A stretch of DNA of 64,000 nt, from assembly GCA_948567375.1 (NCBI GenBank), contig OX419762.1, positions 23,638,608 to 23,702,607 of the forward strand. Reading direction: 5' to 3'. The translations under genes were made by a program, and so were the position numbers. Position 1 is the stretch's first letter. Every line of letters begins with the position of its first letter. This document shows positions 1 to 9,658 of this stretch, piece by piece. The notes under the pieces were generated by a model. It made no database searches. It saw only the letters and a list, made by a program, of their open reading frames with translations, and was not told the DNA's origin. The DNA comes from Lunularia cruciata. Its lineage: Eukaryota; Streptophyta; Marchantiopsida; Lunulariales; Lunulariaceae.

Positions 1-573
1 TACCTTGGTCTGCATACAATGCCACCAATAGTGACTCTAGAGTAAGCTATATGTACGCTTTACTCCAAAATGTCCTAGCTCTTCATGAGCATGACGGACC
101 AACTATAGTCTCTAAGATGGAAGTGGTACTACTCTCACTCTACCATCCTCCCATACACACAAAAGGTGTCTGCCCTCCAATCTGAACTGTCTGGCTTGCC
201 AAACAACACAATCTCACTCCTTGGCCCCAATTGTGCCACCCACAACACCAATGCAAAGATAGTCTATCACTAAAATGTCACCATGAATGTCTCATTGAAC
301 TGTACCAATATCTTCACTCTATGGATCTATGATCTCAATAAATTCTCTTGTATGCGTTGAGAGAGAAACCACCAAAGCCTCAAAAAATATACAAAGAAAG
401 GCAAATGCATGCCAACTTGGCATCATCTCCTTATCTATCTCACCATGCCAACATGCTCCAATCTGATCCTACAGGATGGGATATAGGTTTCTACTCAACC
501 TATCTGCATCACGGTTCACCACTCCAGGTCTCTAAACAACCATGAAATCATACTCCTATAAAATCAGAGCCCA
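1..573 (-). pseudogene. Element K integrase N-terminus and RNase H-integrase linker (broken)
   Basis: Read on the minus strand, this part follows RNase H. A linker with the residues RPGVVNRDAD and LSRN (about 520-460) is typical of the segment after gypsy RNase H, where the chain leaves the RNase H core. Near the edge (about 110-1) the residues HAHEELGHFG followed by SHYWWH match the HHCC zinc-binding domain that begins gypsy integrases. The cysteine pair, the catalytic core and the 3' LTR lie outside the window. Several in-frame stops (TAG, TGA) interrupt it. The assignment rests on motif order and family knowledge. The linker is poorly conserved and could not be placed alone. Confidence 0.65.
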
Positions 574-990
574 TCATGCAAGCTTCCCTGAAAGCTTGTC
601 AAACTCCATCAACCACTTCAGCGGCTGATGATCAGTGATAAGAGTGAAGGGGTTACCAAATAGGTAACATTGGAAATGTGCTACTGCCCAAATTGCTGCC
701 AAGCACGCTCCCTCATATGAACTATACTTTGCCTCTGCTGAATTGTTGGAGCAACTAGCATGTGCCACCACAAACTCCTTCTCCTCATCATCATGTTGGA
801 TGAGCAGTGCTCCAAGCCCCAACATACTCCAATCAGTATGAACCTAAAATGGTCGTCTTCTAATCGGTCTCCTCAAAAAAGGAGTAGATGTCAACCTCTC
901 CTTGAGCTCTACAAAAGCTCTCTCCTGCTCATCTCCCCAACACCACTCATGTGTAAGCTTTGTCAGCTTCGTCAAGGCCTTGGCAATGGT
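574..990 (-). pseudogene. Element K RNase H domain (broken)
   Basis: The minus strand reads through a gypsy RNase H. A connection segment with AKALTKLTKLTHEWCWG and ERAFVELKERLTSTP lies at about 985-865. It is followed by HTDWSMLGLGALL, which carries the first catalytic aspartate, then YSSYEGACLAAIWAVAHF, with the catalytic glutamate, and TDHQPLKWLM, with the next aspartate. The order and spacing are those of the domain that degrades the RNA strand during reverse transcription. The frame is cut at its 5' side by LTR L0, inserted between the codons for SAI and AK. The other half of the connection segment is found at 3567 onwards. In-frame stops occur just before HTDW and after KLA. Confidence 0.85.
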
Positions 991-1246
991 TGTGACAACC
1001 TAACAATATCACTTTTGTGGTAATAAGGTAAGTAAAGTTTGTTCCCGTAGAAATCTTGGTCAAAATTGGTCAAATACAGAGCAAAGTAACAATGTAATTT
1101 TTCTTGATTTTGTCTTGAATCTCTTAGGTAGCAACTATACCTAGAAGAGAGTAACAAGCACCAACTCACATTCTCATTACAAATCAACACTCCTTAATCA
1201 CAACTCTAGCAAATCTTTCTAGACAATCTTGATTGTGATGATTCAG

Positions 1247-3135
1247 TGTGGTACCCACATTTTTCATTTTGGACGAGTTTAGAAGAAGAAATGCACTGCT
1301 GAAACCAAATTGAAAGCAAATGGAGAAGAAATGCGTGCAAACTTGTGATTTGATCAGACCCGAGGAAGTTGACTTCATGTAAGAGGAAGAAGGGCTTGGT
1401 TTGGATCAGACCCGAAGAAGCTTACTTTGTGTCAGAGGAGGGAAAAACTCGGATAAGACGTTAAGGAGTGTAAACCCGAAGGAGAAATAAAAGTTGCAGG
1501 TTAGGATTTTTGCGGGGCCATATCTCAGTGACCACAACTCTAAATAAAGCATATTATATCTCGTTAGAAGCGTCTCGCTCAGGGCTTTCCATTGCCACCA
1601 AAATCGCTAAGTTTGGAGGTATGTAGAAGAAGTTACAAGCATTTGAAGTTTCTAGAGTAGATGTCAAAGTGTCTTCGGGTCAATGTGACTTTGGATTTCA
1701 TACTTCGTACTTCGGGTTTACATGACTTTGGGTCTAAAGACTTTGCTTCAAGATGAAGATGACTAAATCCGAGGTAGTTGGACCTCAGAGTGCAGTGAAG
1801 GTGACTTGGGGAGTCTTACTAGAGGGATCAGAGGAAGTTCGAGTAGTCAAAGAAGATAGTTAGGATACCCATGACTTCAATTTCAGTCTTGATTAAAGAT
1901 GGAACATGAATTGAAGGAGAAGTAGCAGTAGTGAATAAACCCGAAGTGCAAGATCAGACAATAAGTGTCTTTGGGTGAGTTACATGAGTGATTAGGGGAA
2001 AGTGGGTTACAAATCAAAGGTGTAGATAGTGTTTTCATGCTTTCAATTACAATTCTTGATGAGGATATAATAGAATTAGCAAAAGAATTGATAATAGTTA
2101 GACCCAAAGTAAGAGAGATAGGAGTGCAGGTGTCTTTGGATTTGACATTTGACACCTTAAAGAAGAGTGGGTCAAGAGATAGAGATTTAGAAGGCTTAAC
2201 TATGATAGGAATTTCATATCAGGAAGGAGAAATGTTAGAATTAGTGGAGGAATTGTGTCAAACCCGAGGATAGAGTAGTAGGAAGTAAAATTACTTTGGG
2301 ATCGGGTTTGGAAGCTGAGGAAGAACTAGACATCGGATTGGAGTAGTAACAGATTTGAGATTTGAAGAGGCAAATATGAAGAAGTGCATTGTCATTTCGG
2401 ATCTGCAAGTTAGAACAATTGTTGTAGAACGGTATAGTTGTTAGAACTGTCGATTTGTTCACTATTTAAGAGTGGCATTCGTAGTATTATGTTGTTCAGT
2501 GCTCATTATTTATGAGAATAGATAAAGCATAAGTGTTGTGAAGTAGTGCTCATTGCTTGAGCTTGATTTCGAGTACCAACTTTGTGATTGTGTATGTGAG
2601 TGTGTGAAGAATTTTGAAGTGCAAGTCAGTGTGCTTGTTGGATTCCACAACCTTGATCTTCATTTTGTGTGTTTGATCCTGAGTGAAGTGCAATCAAAGC
2701 AATGCCTTGATAGATCTGAGAGGAATTGTAGTGTTGGTAGTATTCTACATTTGTGAGTGCAGTGCGAAGTTGATGTGAAGCAATTTAGATCAAGGAAGTT
2801 GTGCCTTCAGTGGAGGGGTAGAACACAATTCTAAGGTGAAGTCATTTTGCAATGAAGTGTCATTTTCAAGAGAGCCTGAATCATCACAATCAAGATTGTT
2901 TGGAAAGATTTGATGGAGTTGTGATTAAGGAGTGTGAATTTGTGACAAAACTGCGAGTCAGTGCTTGTTACTCTCTTCTGGGTGTGGTTTCTACCTGAGA
3001 GATTAAAGACACAACCAAGAAGAACTACATTGTTATTGTTTGACTTTGTATTTGGACATTTTTGACTCATATCTCTACGGGAACAAACTTTACTTACCCG
3101 ATTACCGCAAAAGTGAGATTTGCCGAGTTGTCACA
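1247..3135 (+). mobile_element. L1: solo LTR (beta type) nested in L0
   Basis: The LTR begins TGTGGTACCCACATTTTTC and ends GGTTGTCACA. It is flanked by a perfect 5-bp duplication TTCAG (1242-1246 and 3136-3140), the mark of a single gypsy insertion. No internal region is present, so it is a solo LTR left by LTR-LTR recombination. It is 1889 bp long, almost exactly the length of LTR D once the insertion in D is removed. It shares its 3' 1.2 kb with the long alpha-type LTRs (A, B, C) but lacks their 5' ORF-coding half. It sits head to head with its host L0, so the two form a local inverted repeat. Confidence 0.92.
2037..2346 (+). pseudogene. Remnant of the LTR-encoded ORF, C-terminal end only (in L1)
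   Basis: The segment reads IIVRPKVREIGVQVSLDL, then TLKKSGSRDRDLEGL. After a frameshift near 2268 it reads GSKITLGSGLEAEEELDI and closes at a stop at 2346. The same order of short motifs and the same stop end the long ORF in the alpha and gamma LTRs of this window. The N-terminal domain and most of the coiled coil are absent here. Function is unknown. It is annotated as a remnant because its frame is broken. Confidence 0.6.
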
Positions 3136-3566
3136 TTCAGGCTCTCCCAAAAATGGCACTTCACTGCATAATGACTTCACCTCAGAATTGTGTTCCACCT
3201 CTCCATAGAAGGCACAACTTCCTCAATCAAAATTGCTTCAATGAGGCGCTTTCAACGAGATATAGCATGCACGATTTGAACATGTTGTCATTGAGATACA
3301 ACACCCGCAACAATCCTGACCTACAATTTCCATTCCTCCTTTGGGTCTTCCCTCCTCCAGCCTCTAATCCAAGTTTTTCCTCCTCTGACACAAAGTAAGC
3401 TTCTTTGGGTTTGATCTAGTCCGAGTCCTTCTTACTCCAACATGAAGTTGACTTTTTTGGGTCAAATCAAACTTCTCATCGTTTATTCTCCATTTGGGTT
3501 CAATTCGGTTTCAGTAATGCATTTCTTCTTTAAAACTTGTCCAAAATGAAAAATGTGGGTACCACA

Positions 3567-4440
3567 ATGGCACTAAATTGTCTAACATAATGGTGATAGA
3601 AGTTTGCCAACCTAAGGAATACTCGCACTCTGCTCATATCCGTAGGCTGAGGAATACATGCAATAGCCTCCACCTTGGTCTGCTGAACACCAAGTCCTCC
3701 AGGGTAGATAGTGTGACCCAAATACTCAACCTACTTGTGAAAGAACCTACACTTCCCATGATGTTATTTGAGTCCATTAGATCTCAACCTCTAAAACACC
3801 TCCAACAAAGGTCTCTCATGCTCCTCCACAATAGTGCTATAGACTAAAATGTCATCAATATAGCACTATTGTGGATCCAATCTAGTCCAGCTAGGATCCT
3901 ATCTATGACCCTCTAGAACTCAACAAGAGCATTCTTTAACTCAAATGGTAAGAACCTCCACTAATATAACACATCCTTTCCGTGAGGATCAATAGCCCAA
4001 AATGTTGTTTTGGACTTATCCTCCTCCTTGATTGGCAATTGATGATATCTCACTCAAAAATCCAAAGTACTAAAGACCTTTGCATGCTCAATTGCATCAA
4101 AAATCTCCTCCGGTGTAAGCATGGCATACCGATCAGCCCTAGTCTATTGGTTGATAGGATGGTAATCTCCACACATCTGCCTATTTGTGTAGTTGCCATG
4201 CATATCCTTCTTGGCTGGCATTATTGTAGCTGATGCATACTCTCCATGTGAGATCTCCACCAAACCAGCCTCAAAAAGGTCTCTACTCCGACTCTGAATC
4301 AATGTCATTTCCATGTCACTATAGCAATAAGGACATCGGAAAACTGGTGTATCGCTTGTCAACTCAATCCATATACCAAATCCTTTCAGAGCACCTAAAT
4401 CCTTCATACTAAAGGCAAAACAACTCGTGTAACTCCTCAA
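3567..4440 (-). pseudogene. Element K reverse transcriptase (broken)
   Basis: Minus-strand residues run in order: KDLGALKG and IELTSDTPVFRCPYCYSDME (about 4420-4300), LFEAGLVEISHGEYASAT and MCGDYHPINQ (to 4144), then CYIDDILV with the catalytic YIDD at 3862-3851. The thumb and connection follow, with LGHTIYPGGLGVQQ and FLRLANFYHHYVRQFSAI (to 3567), where LTR L0 interrupts. This is a typical gypsy polymerase domain that copies the element RNA into DNA. The frame carries several stops and small shifts between 4143 and 3860. The polymerase directly follows the methyltransferase-like domain on the same strand. Confidence 0.88.
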
Positions 4441-4880
4441 GAACCTCCAAACACTCCGTCTTTCCTCTCTTGTAAGCTTGGGTCTAAGATTTGGCTTCCA
4501 AGTATCCTTGTAACTATCGTAGGAGTGGAAGATATACAGACTAGTTACTACATTGGGCCCTTGGGAGCAATAGTGTCATGCTTCTGACTACTAGAGGTTC
4601 CAACCTCTATGTGAAAAACTCCCTCCACTTTGGCTACAAGCTCCACACATCCTCTAGCTGCATCCCAAGTGGACCAAGGGTGTAATCCAAGTAGTCCAGC
4701 TCACCTAGATGGACTCCAAGTAGACCACTCTCCCTAGTAGCTTTTGGTTGTGTCCCAAGAATACCATGTCCACTTAGTCCATCACCCCCAACATGTGCTT
4801 GAATCATCTTGATAGGCATAGGGCTCACAAGTGTCTGAGTGGTGATGCCTATCAAGTGCATCCTATGTTGCTTTGCCTAA
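4441..4880 (-). pseudogene. Element K linker between methyltransferase and reverse transcriptase
   Basis: This stretch of about 440 bp joins the methyltransferase-like domain to the polymerase. The end nearest the polymerase reads KPNLRPKLTREERRSVWRFL, which resembles the short segment before the gypsy RT where the chain meets the finger domain. The rest (ORF 4861-4634, with LGTQPKATRESGLLGVHLGE) matches no family that I recognise. It contains several stops. It is probably a spacer of the polyprotein. Confidence 0.5.
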
Positions 4881-5180
4881 CCAAGGCTCACAATCTAGGT
4901 CAAACAGTTCAGATCCATAGCCTGACCTAACACCTGACACTTGAATGCCTCTAATATTGCTAGAATAGTAGTAATACCAGTGTGAAAACCCATTGCCTAC
5001 TCTCTCTCATCGATGTTGGGCTCTGCCAAACCAAGGCTCACAATCTAGGTCAAATAATTCAGATCCATAGCCTGACCTAACACTTGACGCCTGAATACCT
5101 TTAATATTGCTAGAATAGTAGTAATACCAGTGTGAAAACCCATTTCCCACTCTCTCTCATCTGTGTTGGGCTCCACTAAC
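4881..5180 (-). repeat. 150-bp tandem duplication covering methyltransferase motifs IX-X
   Basis: The block starting CCAAGGCTCA at 4881 is repeated from 5031 with the same order of landmarks (CACAATCTAGG, then CTAGAATAGTAG, then GTGTGAAAACCCATT). The period is exactly 150 bp, or 50 codons, so the frame is kept. On the minus strand both units read GFHTGITTILAIL followed by VLGQAMDLN. The two units differ at several sites, so the duplication is not recent or has decayed. Confidence 0.85.
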
Positions 5181-5995
5181 CGCTATAATTGTGAGTCCCA
5201 AAAAAGTCCAGCTCCTCCCTCTCAAAAAGCATGAGAGCTTGGGAAACTCATGAGCATGAGAGATGCGGCTCTAGGTTGTCCAATTGGGTTCACCACTACC
5301 ATAGGTGACCTATTAGCCACTACCACTTTTTGAGACTTACGCTTAACATCCAAGATGTCATCAACAAGGATGTGGTCAAGTTGCTGAATCCCATCATATG
5401 CATGTTGTAAAACCTCCTTGGGTAAGAGGTTTGTCCACCAAAGACAAAGACAATTAGTGCATGATCCTACTTTGGCTGCATCTAACAATACAGCAGGTCC
5501 CATTCAAGAATGGACCTGATGTGTACTCACCATCACTCTAGTGCAAGAATCACCCATCAAAGGAAAGTTCTCCAACAAGTAAGTTGGAGAAATGGACTGA
5601 TGAACCTAGAGATGTTGTAGTATCCATAATATCTACCAAAACACACCAAAACAAGGATCCTAAAGACCCAAACCTCGGCCAACACGTGTATGTCCTTGAC
5701 ATGGCCATCCAAAATCACCAAGTGAACAGGCCCATGTCTCTCTAGATCATGCGCCCCCAATAAGGAAATGTCTACTAGTAGGGCCCTTTGGTAACCTCAG
5801 ATTGCTGACATTGGTAATAACTCCGGATATAGATAGGCCAAGTGTGTTACATGATGTAGGGAGACTTGCCTAGCAGTCTCATCTCTCTCCACATACAAAT
5901 ACCTATGTACTTGTTTACCCGCCTGTAATACCATAGCTAGTCCGGTGCTAATCCTACCAAACAACTCTAATAGACATATCCTCTCTACTAGATAC
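4881..5995 (-). pseudogene. C5 cytosine DNA methyltransferase-like domain within element K pol (broken)
   Basis: The minus strand shows the ordered motifs of C5 cytosine methyltransferases. Motif I is ICLLELFGRISTGL (5979-5938, the cofactor-binding FxG loop). Motif II is RYLYVERD (5904-5881). A motif III-like segment around LPMSAI and GYQRALLVDISLLG follows. Motif IV is GWPCQGH (5710-5690), with the catalytic cysteine codon TGT intact at 5701-5699. Motif VI is YLLENFPL (about 5583-5560). A motif VIII-like AKVGSCTNCLCLWW (5473-5432) lies where QxRxR is expected. GFHTGITTIL and VLGQAMDLN stand for motifs IX-X near 5130-5040 and again near 4980-4890. The enzyme family moves a methyl group from S-adenosylmethionine to cytosine in DNA. 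A 1-nt deletion just before motif IV and several stops make this copy inactive. It lies between protease and polymerase of one retroelement, so it looks like part of the polyprotein and not a host gene. Confidence 0.78.
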
Positions 5996-6271
5996 TGCCA
6001 AGCAATGAGTGTGGTATCCAAAGGTGTCAAAGTAATTAACTTTGGAGGCTCATCCTTATACTCATCTGCCGATGGTACAAAGGCTCCACTCCAAGCCTAT
6101 TGCACCAATTGATCTGCATGTTGCTATAATGCCTCCTCTAAACTCCATAATGGACCATCCAAGGTGGATGGAACAATCTCACTTGTACTCCAAATCTGAG
6201 TGATCTCCTCTGGTATTAGAGTATCTTCTACATGGGCGTTGTCATCGAGAAAATAGTCTACATAGTATTAG
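5996..6271 (-). pseudogene. Element K segment between protease and methyltransferase
   Basis: The minus strand reads VDYFLDDNAHVEDTLIPEEI (about 6262-6203), then STLDGPLWSLEEAL and AWSGAFVPSADE, and runs into the methyltransferase motif I region. Two stops replace glutamine codons. The segment has no recognised domain. It is the direct continuation of the protease segment that resumes at 44223 beyond element H, where GAITWPGDLLEGN is read. The exact edge with the H LTR is uncertain by about 20 bp. Confidence 0.6.
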
Positions 6272-6639
6272 TGCCATTTGGTGTGAGTTTTTCATGTTAG
6301 TGAACTCAAGGGTTTATGTTATGGTGAAACCGGTATTTGTTTTGTGTTCCTATAAGCTCAAGGATTTTCTCTTGTGTTAAGGGAGGGGGAAAATTGAGTG
6401 GTGGATTTTCTATAATGTTACATAAGCTGGGGGTTTATTTGCATGTCTCTTAAGCATTGGAGTTTGTTTATGTTATTGGGGTCTCAAGAGTATTTTAGTT
6501 AGCTGCAGTAGCAAAGGGGTTTAAGGCTTGGAGAGAAACACCTGAACTAGTCTGCTGAAAGAAAAAAAACGAAAAAAAAGAGGAAGACAAAGAGTATCGA
6601 AAGGAGTTCTGGGAAGGGGACTTTTTTTGGAGTGGAGAG

Positions 6640-7620
6640 GCCTAAAAAAAGAGAAGATTTTTTGGGAGATTAGAGGGTTTTCAAAGGAGTTTCAAGTGAC
6701 TAAGGAACAAATGTGTCTTTGGGAGAAGATAGGGAAGGGACTCTGATGAAGAAACAAGAGTTTTGGTGAAGAAAGAGGGCTGAAAGAAGAGCATGGTTTA
6801 GAGAGAGATAGGAAGTGAAATTCCTGGAGGAAGGAGATGTTTTCAGGAGATTAGAGGATCTTCAGAGGAGTTTCAAGTGACTGAGGAAGAAATGTGTCTT
6901 CAGGAGAAGATAAGGAAGGGACGTTGATGAAGATACAAGAGTTTTTGGTGAAAAAAGAGGGCTAGAAAGGAAGAGCAGGGTTTTGAGAGAGAGATAGGAA
7001 TTGAAATTCCTGGACAAAGGAGATGTTTTTGGGAGATTACAAGGTCTTCAAAGGAGTTTCAAGTGACTGAGGAAGAAATGTGTCTTCAAGAGAAGACAGG
7101 GAAGGGACGTTGATGAAGAAACAAGAGTTTTTGATGAAGAAAGAAAGCTAGAAAGGAAGAGCAGGGTTTCGAGAGAGAGATAGGAAGTGAAATTCCTGGA
7201 CAAAGGAGATGTTTTCAGGAGATTAGAGAGTTTTCAAAGGAGTTTTGAGTGACTAAGGAATAAATGTGTCTTTGGGAGAAGACAAGGAAGGGACTTTGAT
7301 GAAGAAATGAGAGTTTTTGGTGAAGAAAGAAGGCTGGAAAAGAAGAGCAAGGTTTTGAGAGAGAGATAGGAAGTGAAATTCCTGGAAGAAGGAGATGTTT
7401 TGAGGAGATTAGAGGGTCTTCAGAGGAGTTTTGAGCGACTAAGAAAGAAATGTGTCTTCAGGAGAAGACAAGGAAAGGACTTTGATGAAGAAACAAGAAT
7501 TTTGGGGGGGAGGGAGAAAGAAGGCTTGAAAGGAAGAGCAAGGTTTTGAGAGAGATAGGAAGTGAAATTTCTGGAGGAAAGAGATGTTTTTCAAGAGATC
7601 AAAGGATTTGCAGAGGAAAT
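6640..7620 (+). repeat. Tandem array, about five 186-bp units, purine-rich
   Basis: The landmark GGAAGTGAAATTCCTGG and its variants recur at 6811, 6997, 7183, 7369 and 7558 (steps 186, 186, 186, 189). The landmark AATGTGTCTTC recurs at about 6710, 6891, 7077, 7263 and 7449. The plus strand is almost all A and G. Units differ by point changes, so the array is old. It lies inside the LTR of element H. Confidence 0.92.
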
Positions 7621-7964
7621 CAAAGTGATAGGGAAGGATTGAAAGAACTCAAGATGACATGGAAGGATTGAAGGGAATTAAAGAGAAAAGAAAGGACATT
7701 AATCAAGGAATGTGGTAGGGACAGTGAAGGGAGAAAGAGAAGTATCAAAAGGGATTTTTGAGAAGGGATCAAGAAGGGAAGGAAATCACACGGACAAAAA
7801 AGTGAAGGGGAAATCAAACAAAAGCAAAGGATTTGAGGAATCGGGAATTGAAGACAGAGAGCTAAGGAATCAGGAACAAAAGCAGAGTTTTGAGAGATCT
7901 TCTATAGAGAGTTCAAGAAACAAAAAAAGCACCATCAAAGGAGATAGAAGCCAGGAGAGAAACA

Positions 7965-8590
7965 AAGAGGAGAAATGATTGCAGGAGTTTAGACAGTGAG
8001 GAGTTTTGAAAGATCCGTGGCTGGCAGGAAGTTTCAAGAATTGACATGAATTTTGGAAAATAGCAGAGGAGAATGTTTGCAGGAGCTTAGACAGTGAGGA
8101 GTTTTGGAAGATTAGTAGGTTGGCAGGAAGCTTTGAGAATTGACATGATTTTTGGGAAATAGCAGAGGAGAATGTTTGCAGGAGCTTAGTCAATAAGGAT
8201 TTTTGGAAGATCAGTAGGTTGGCGGGAAGCTTTGGGAATAGACATGAGTTTTGAAAAATAGAAGAAGAGAAATGTTTGTACGAGCTTAGACAATGAGGAG
8301 TTTTGGAGGATCAGTAGGCTGGCAGGAAGTGTTGGGAATTGACATGAGTTTTGGGAAATAGCAGAGGAGAAATGTTTGCAGGAGCTTAGACAATGAGGAG
8401 TTTTGGAAGATCAGTAGGCTCGCAAAAAGTTTTGAGAATTGACATGAGTTTCAAGAAATAGCAGAGGAGAAATGCTTGCAGGAGTTTAGAGATTGAGGAG
8501 TTTCGGGAAGGTCAGGAGGCTAGCAGGAGTTTTTGGAAATTGACATGGGTTTGGGGAGAAGTGTTTATAGGAGAATAGTGAGGATTTTGG
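7965..8590 (+). repeat. Tandem array, about six 100-bp units
   Basis: The landmark GCAGGAGCTTAGACA and its variants recur at 7981, 8079, 8178, 8278, 8378 and 8478, with steps of 98-100 bp. Each unit also has GAGGAGTTTTGGAAGATC and TTGACATGAGTTTTGGG. The last unit fades out near 8590. The array follows the 186-bp array after about 340 bp of unrelated purine-rich DNA. Confidence 0.92.
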
Positions 8591-9415
8591 GGAGAAACAC
8601 AAGAGGGAGAATTCCTAAGGGAAAAGCAGACATGTGCCATGAATTACTGAGCAAATGGTGGCACAAGACTTTGAAAACAGAGAGTCAAGGATAGTTGTGC
8701 ACTGAAATGTTGATAGAAGTTTTTTGAAAGGAGAGATGAGGACATTTTCACCAAAGGATCTTTGGGCTGAGAACAGAACCCTTTGCAAGGAAGCATTGAT
8801 GGCAGTGCTGGTGGGAGGTGAAGGAAGAGGTCCGAAGGGTGATTTGTCTCTACCGTTATTTGACAGAATGTGTGTGAAAAGCACCAGCTGAGATGATTTC
8901 TTGTCATAATTTAGTGCAACCACTGTATGAACTGGAGTTGTTTGGCTTGTCCAAACCTGTGAACTTCGCAGCTGAATTTTTTATGAATGACAAATCTTAA
9001 GATGATGGTGTGTTTGATCAGTGACTAGCGTCAAGGAAGCTCCATTTTAGGAGCTCTCCGTCCGTCTATATGAATGGTCCAATTCAGTAGTCTGGGTGCC
9101 GGGTTGAGCCCGAATAGAATACTATTTGTTGTTTGTAAAATTCCCAGCCATTTCTAGGAACCATCAGGTCCAAAACCATAGCTGAAACTGCATGAGCTAG
9201 CCAGTTCTGTGAGGGCCAAGGACAAACACAAACCCTTAAGAAACCCAACCTCAATAAACAAAGAAACCTTAAATTCTTATAGAGCGGAGATTTCCAACAC
9301 GCCAGGAATAGGAAGAGAATGTTAGTCTACAAGAAACTCTAAATCAACTACAATAAAGACAAACTGAGCGCAAGCAACCATGTACTTGGTGCACTCTTGA
9401 GGCCAAACAAATTCC

Positions 9416-9658
9416 CTAATGTAAGTGGTGACCATGCTGGGGAATCTCGAGGCTTGTGCTTAGACGTTAGGACCAGTTGGAGTTGGGGAAGGGAACAAGG
9501 ACAAATTGAACTGATCTAAGTGGATAGTAGTTGGTTGTGCTAAGGTAGAGATGGGGCCAGAGACCTCATCTGCAGCTATGACAAGGGAATAGGAAATCTT
9601 GCTGATTTTCATGGCAACCATGAGAGCCATGAAGGATTAGGACAAGGAAAGAGATAGG
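9416..9658 (+). other. Element H leader with possible primer-binding site
   Basis: This is the untranslated stretch between the LTR edge and gag. At 9426-9443 it reads TGGTGACCATGCTGGGGA, which begins with the TGG expected of a primer-binding site and lies about 10 bp inside the LTR edge. I could not match it to a specific tRNA, so the call is tentative. Nothing else was recognised in the leader. Confidence 0.35.

Larger units (their letters stand above)
991..3566 (-). mobile_element. L0: solo LTR, inverted, internally deleted, split by L1
   Basis: The minus strand starts TGTGGTACCCACATTTTTC (3566 downwards) and ends in GGTTGTCACA at 991, the same termini as the other beta-type LTRs in this window. 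Flanks are ATGGT (986-990) and ATGGC (3567-3571), a 5-bp target duplication with one transition. Removing L0 restores the reading frame of the K reverse transcriptase-RNase H connection. Without the nested L1 the LTR is only about 680 bp, against 1889 bp for L1. The missing part is the middle, including the whole ORF tail. One deletion joins the region just after the TATATCTCG motif to a segment near the 3' end. Confidence 0.85.
6272..9415 (+). repeat. Element H 5' LTR with purine-rich tandem arrays
   Basis: This is about 3.1 kb with no credible gene. It holds a T-rich leader (6272-6550), a 186-bp tandem array, a 100-bp tandem array and a unique end (8600-9415). The unique end is repeated at 43551-44222 as the 3' LTR. 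Similarity between the two ends stops near 9415 and 44222, which I take as the LTR 3' edge. Short ORFs here (for example 7712-7978) are low-complexity by-products of the purine-rich repeat and have no recognisable domain. Confidence 0.6.

Noticed and set aside
348-545. Plus-strand frame of 65 codons
   Set aside because: It lies opposite the K RNase H-integrase linker and has no features of its own.
2553-2756. A frame of about 67 codons in the LTR tail, seen again at 21824, 23566, 33495 and 42094
   Set aside because: Most copies have no ATG, the F copy has an early stop, and the DNA there is equally conserved in all phases. It follows from LTR similarity and not from coding.
7870-8193. Minus-strand frame of 107 codons with repeats
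   Set aside because: It is the translation of the 100-bp tandem array. The period is not a multiple of 3 throughout and the frame does not persist over the array.
7965-8590. Regular repeats that might recall a CRISPR array
   Set aside because: The whole unit of about 100 bp is repeated with no unique spacers, in plant DNA. It is an ordinary minisatellite.
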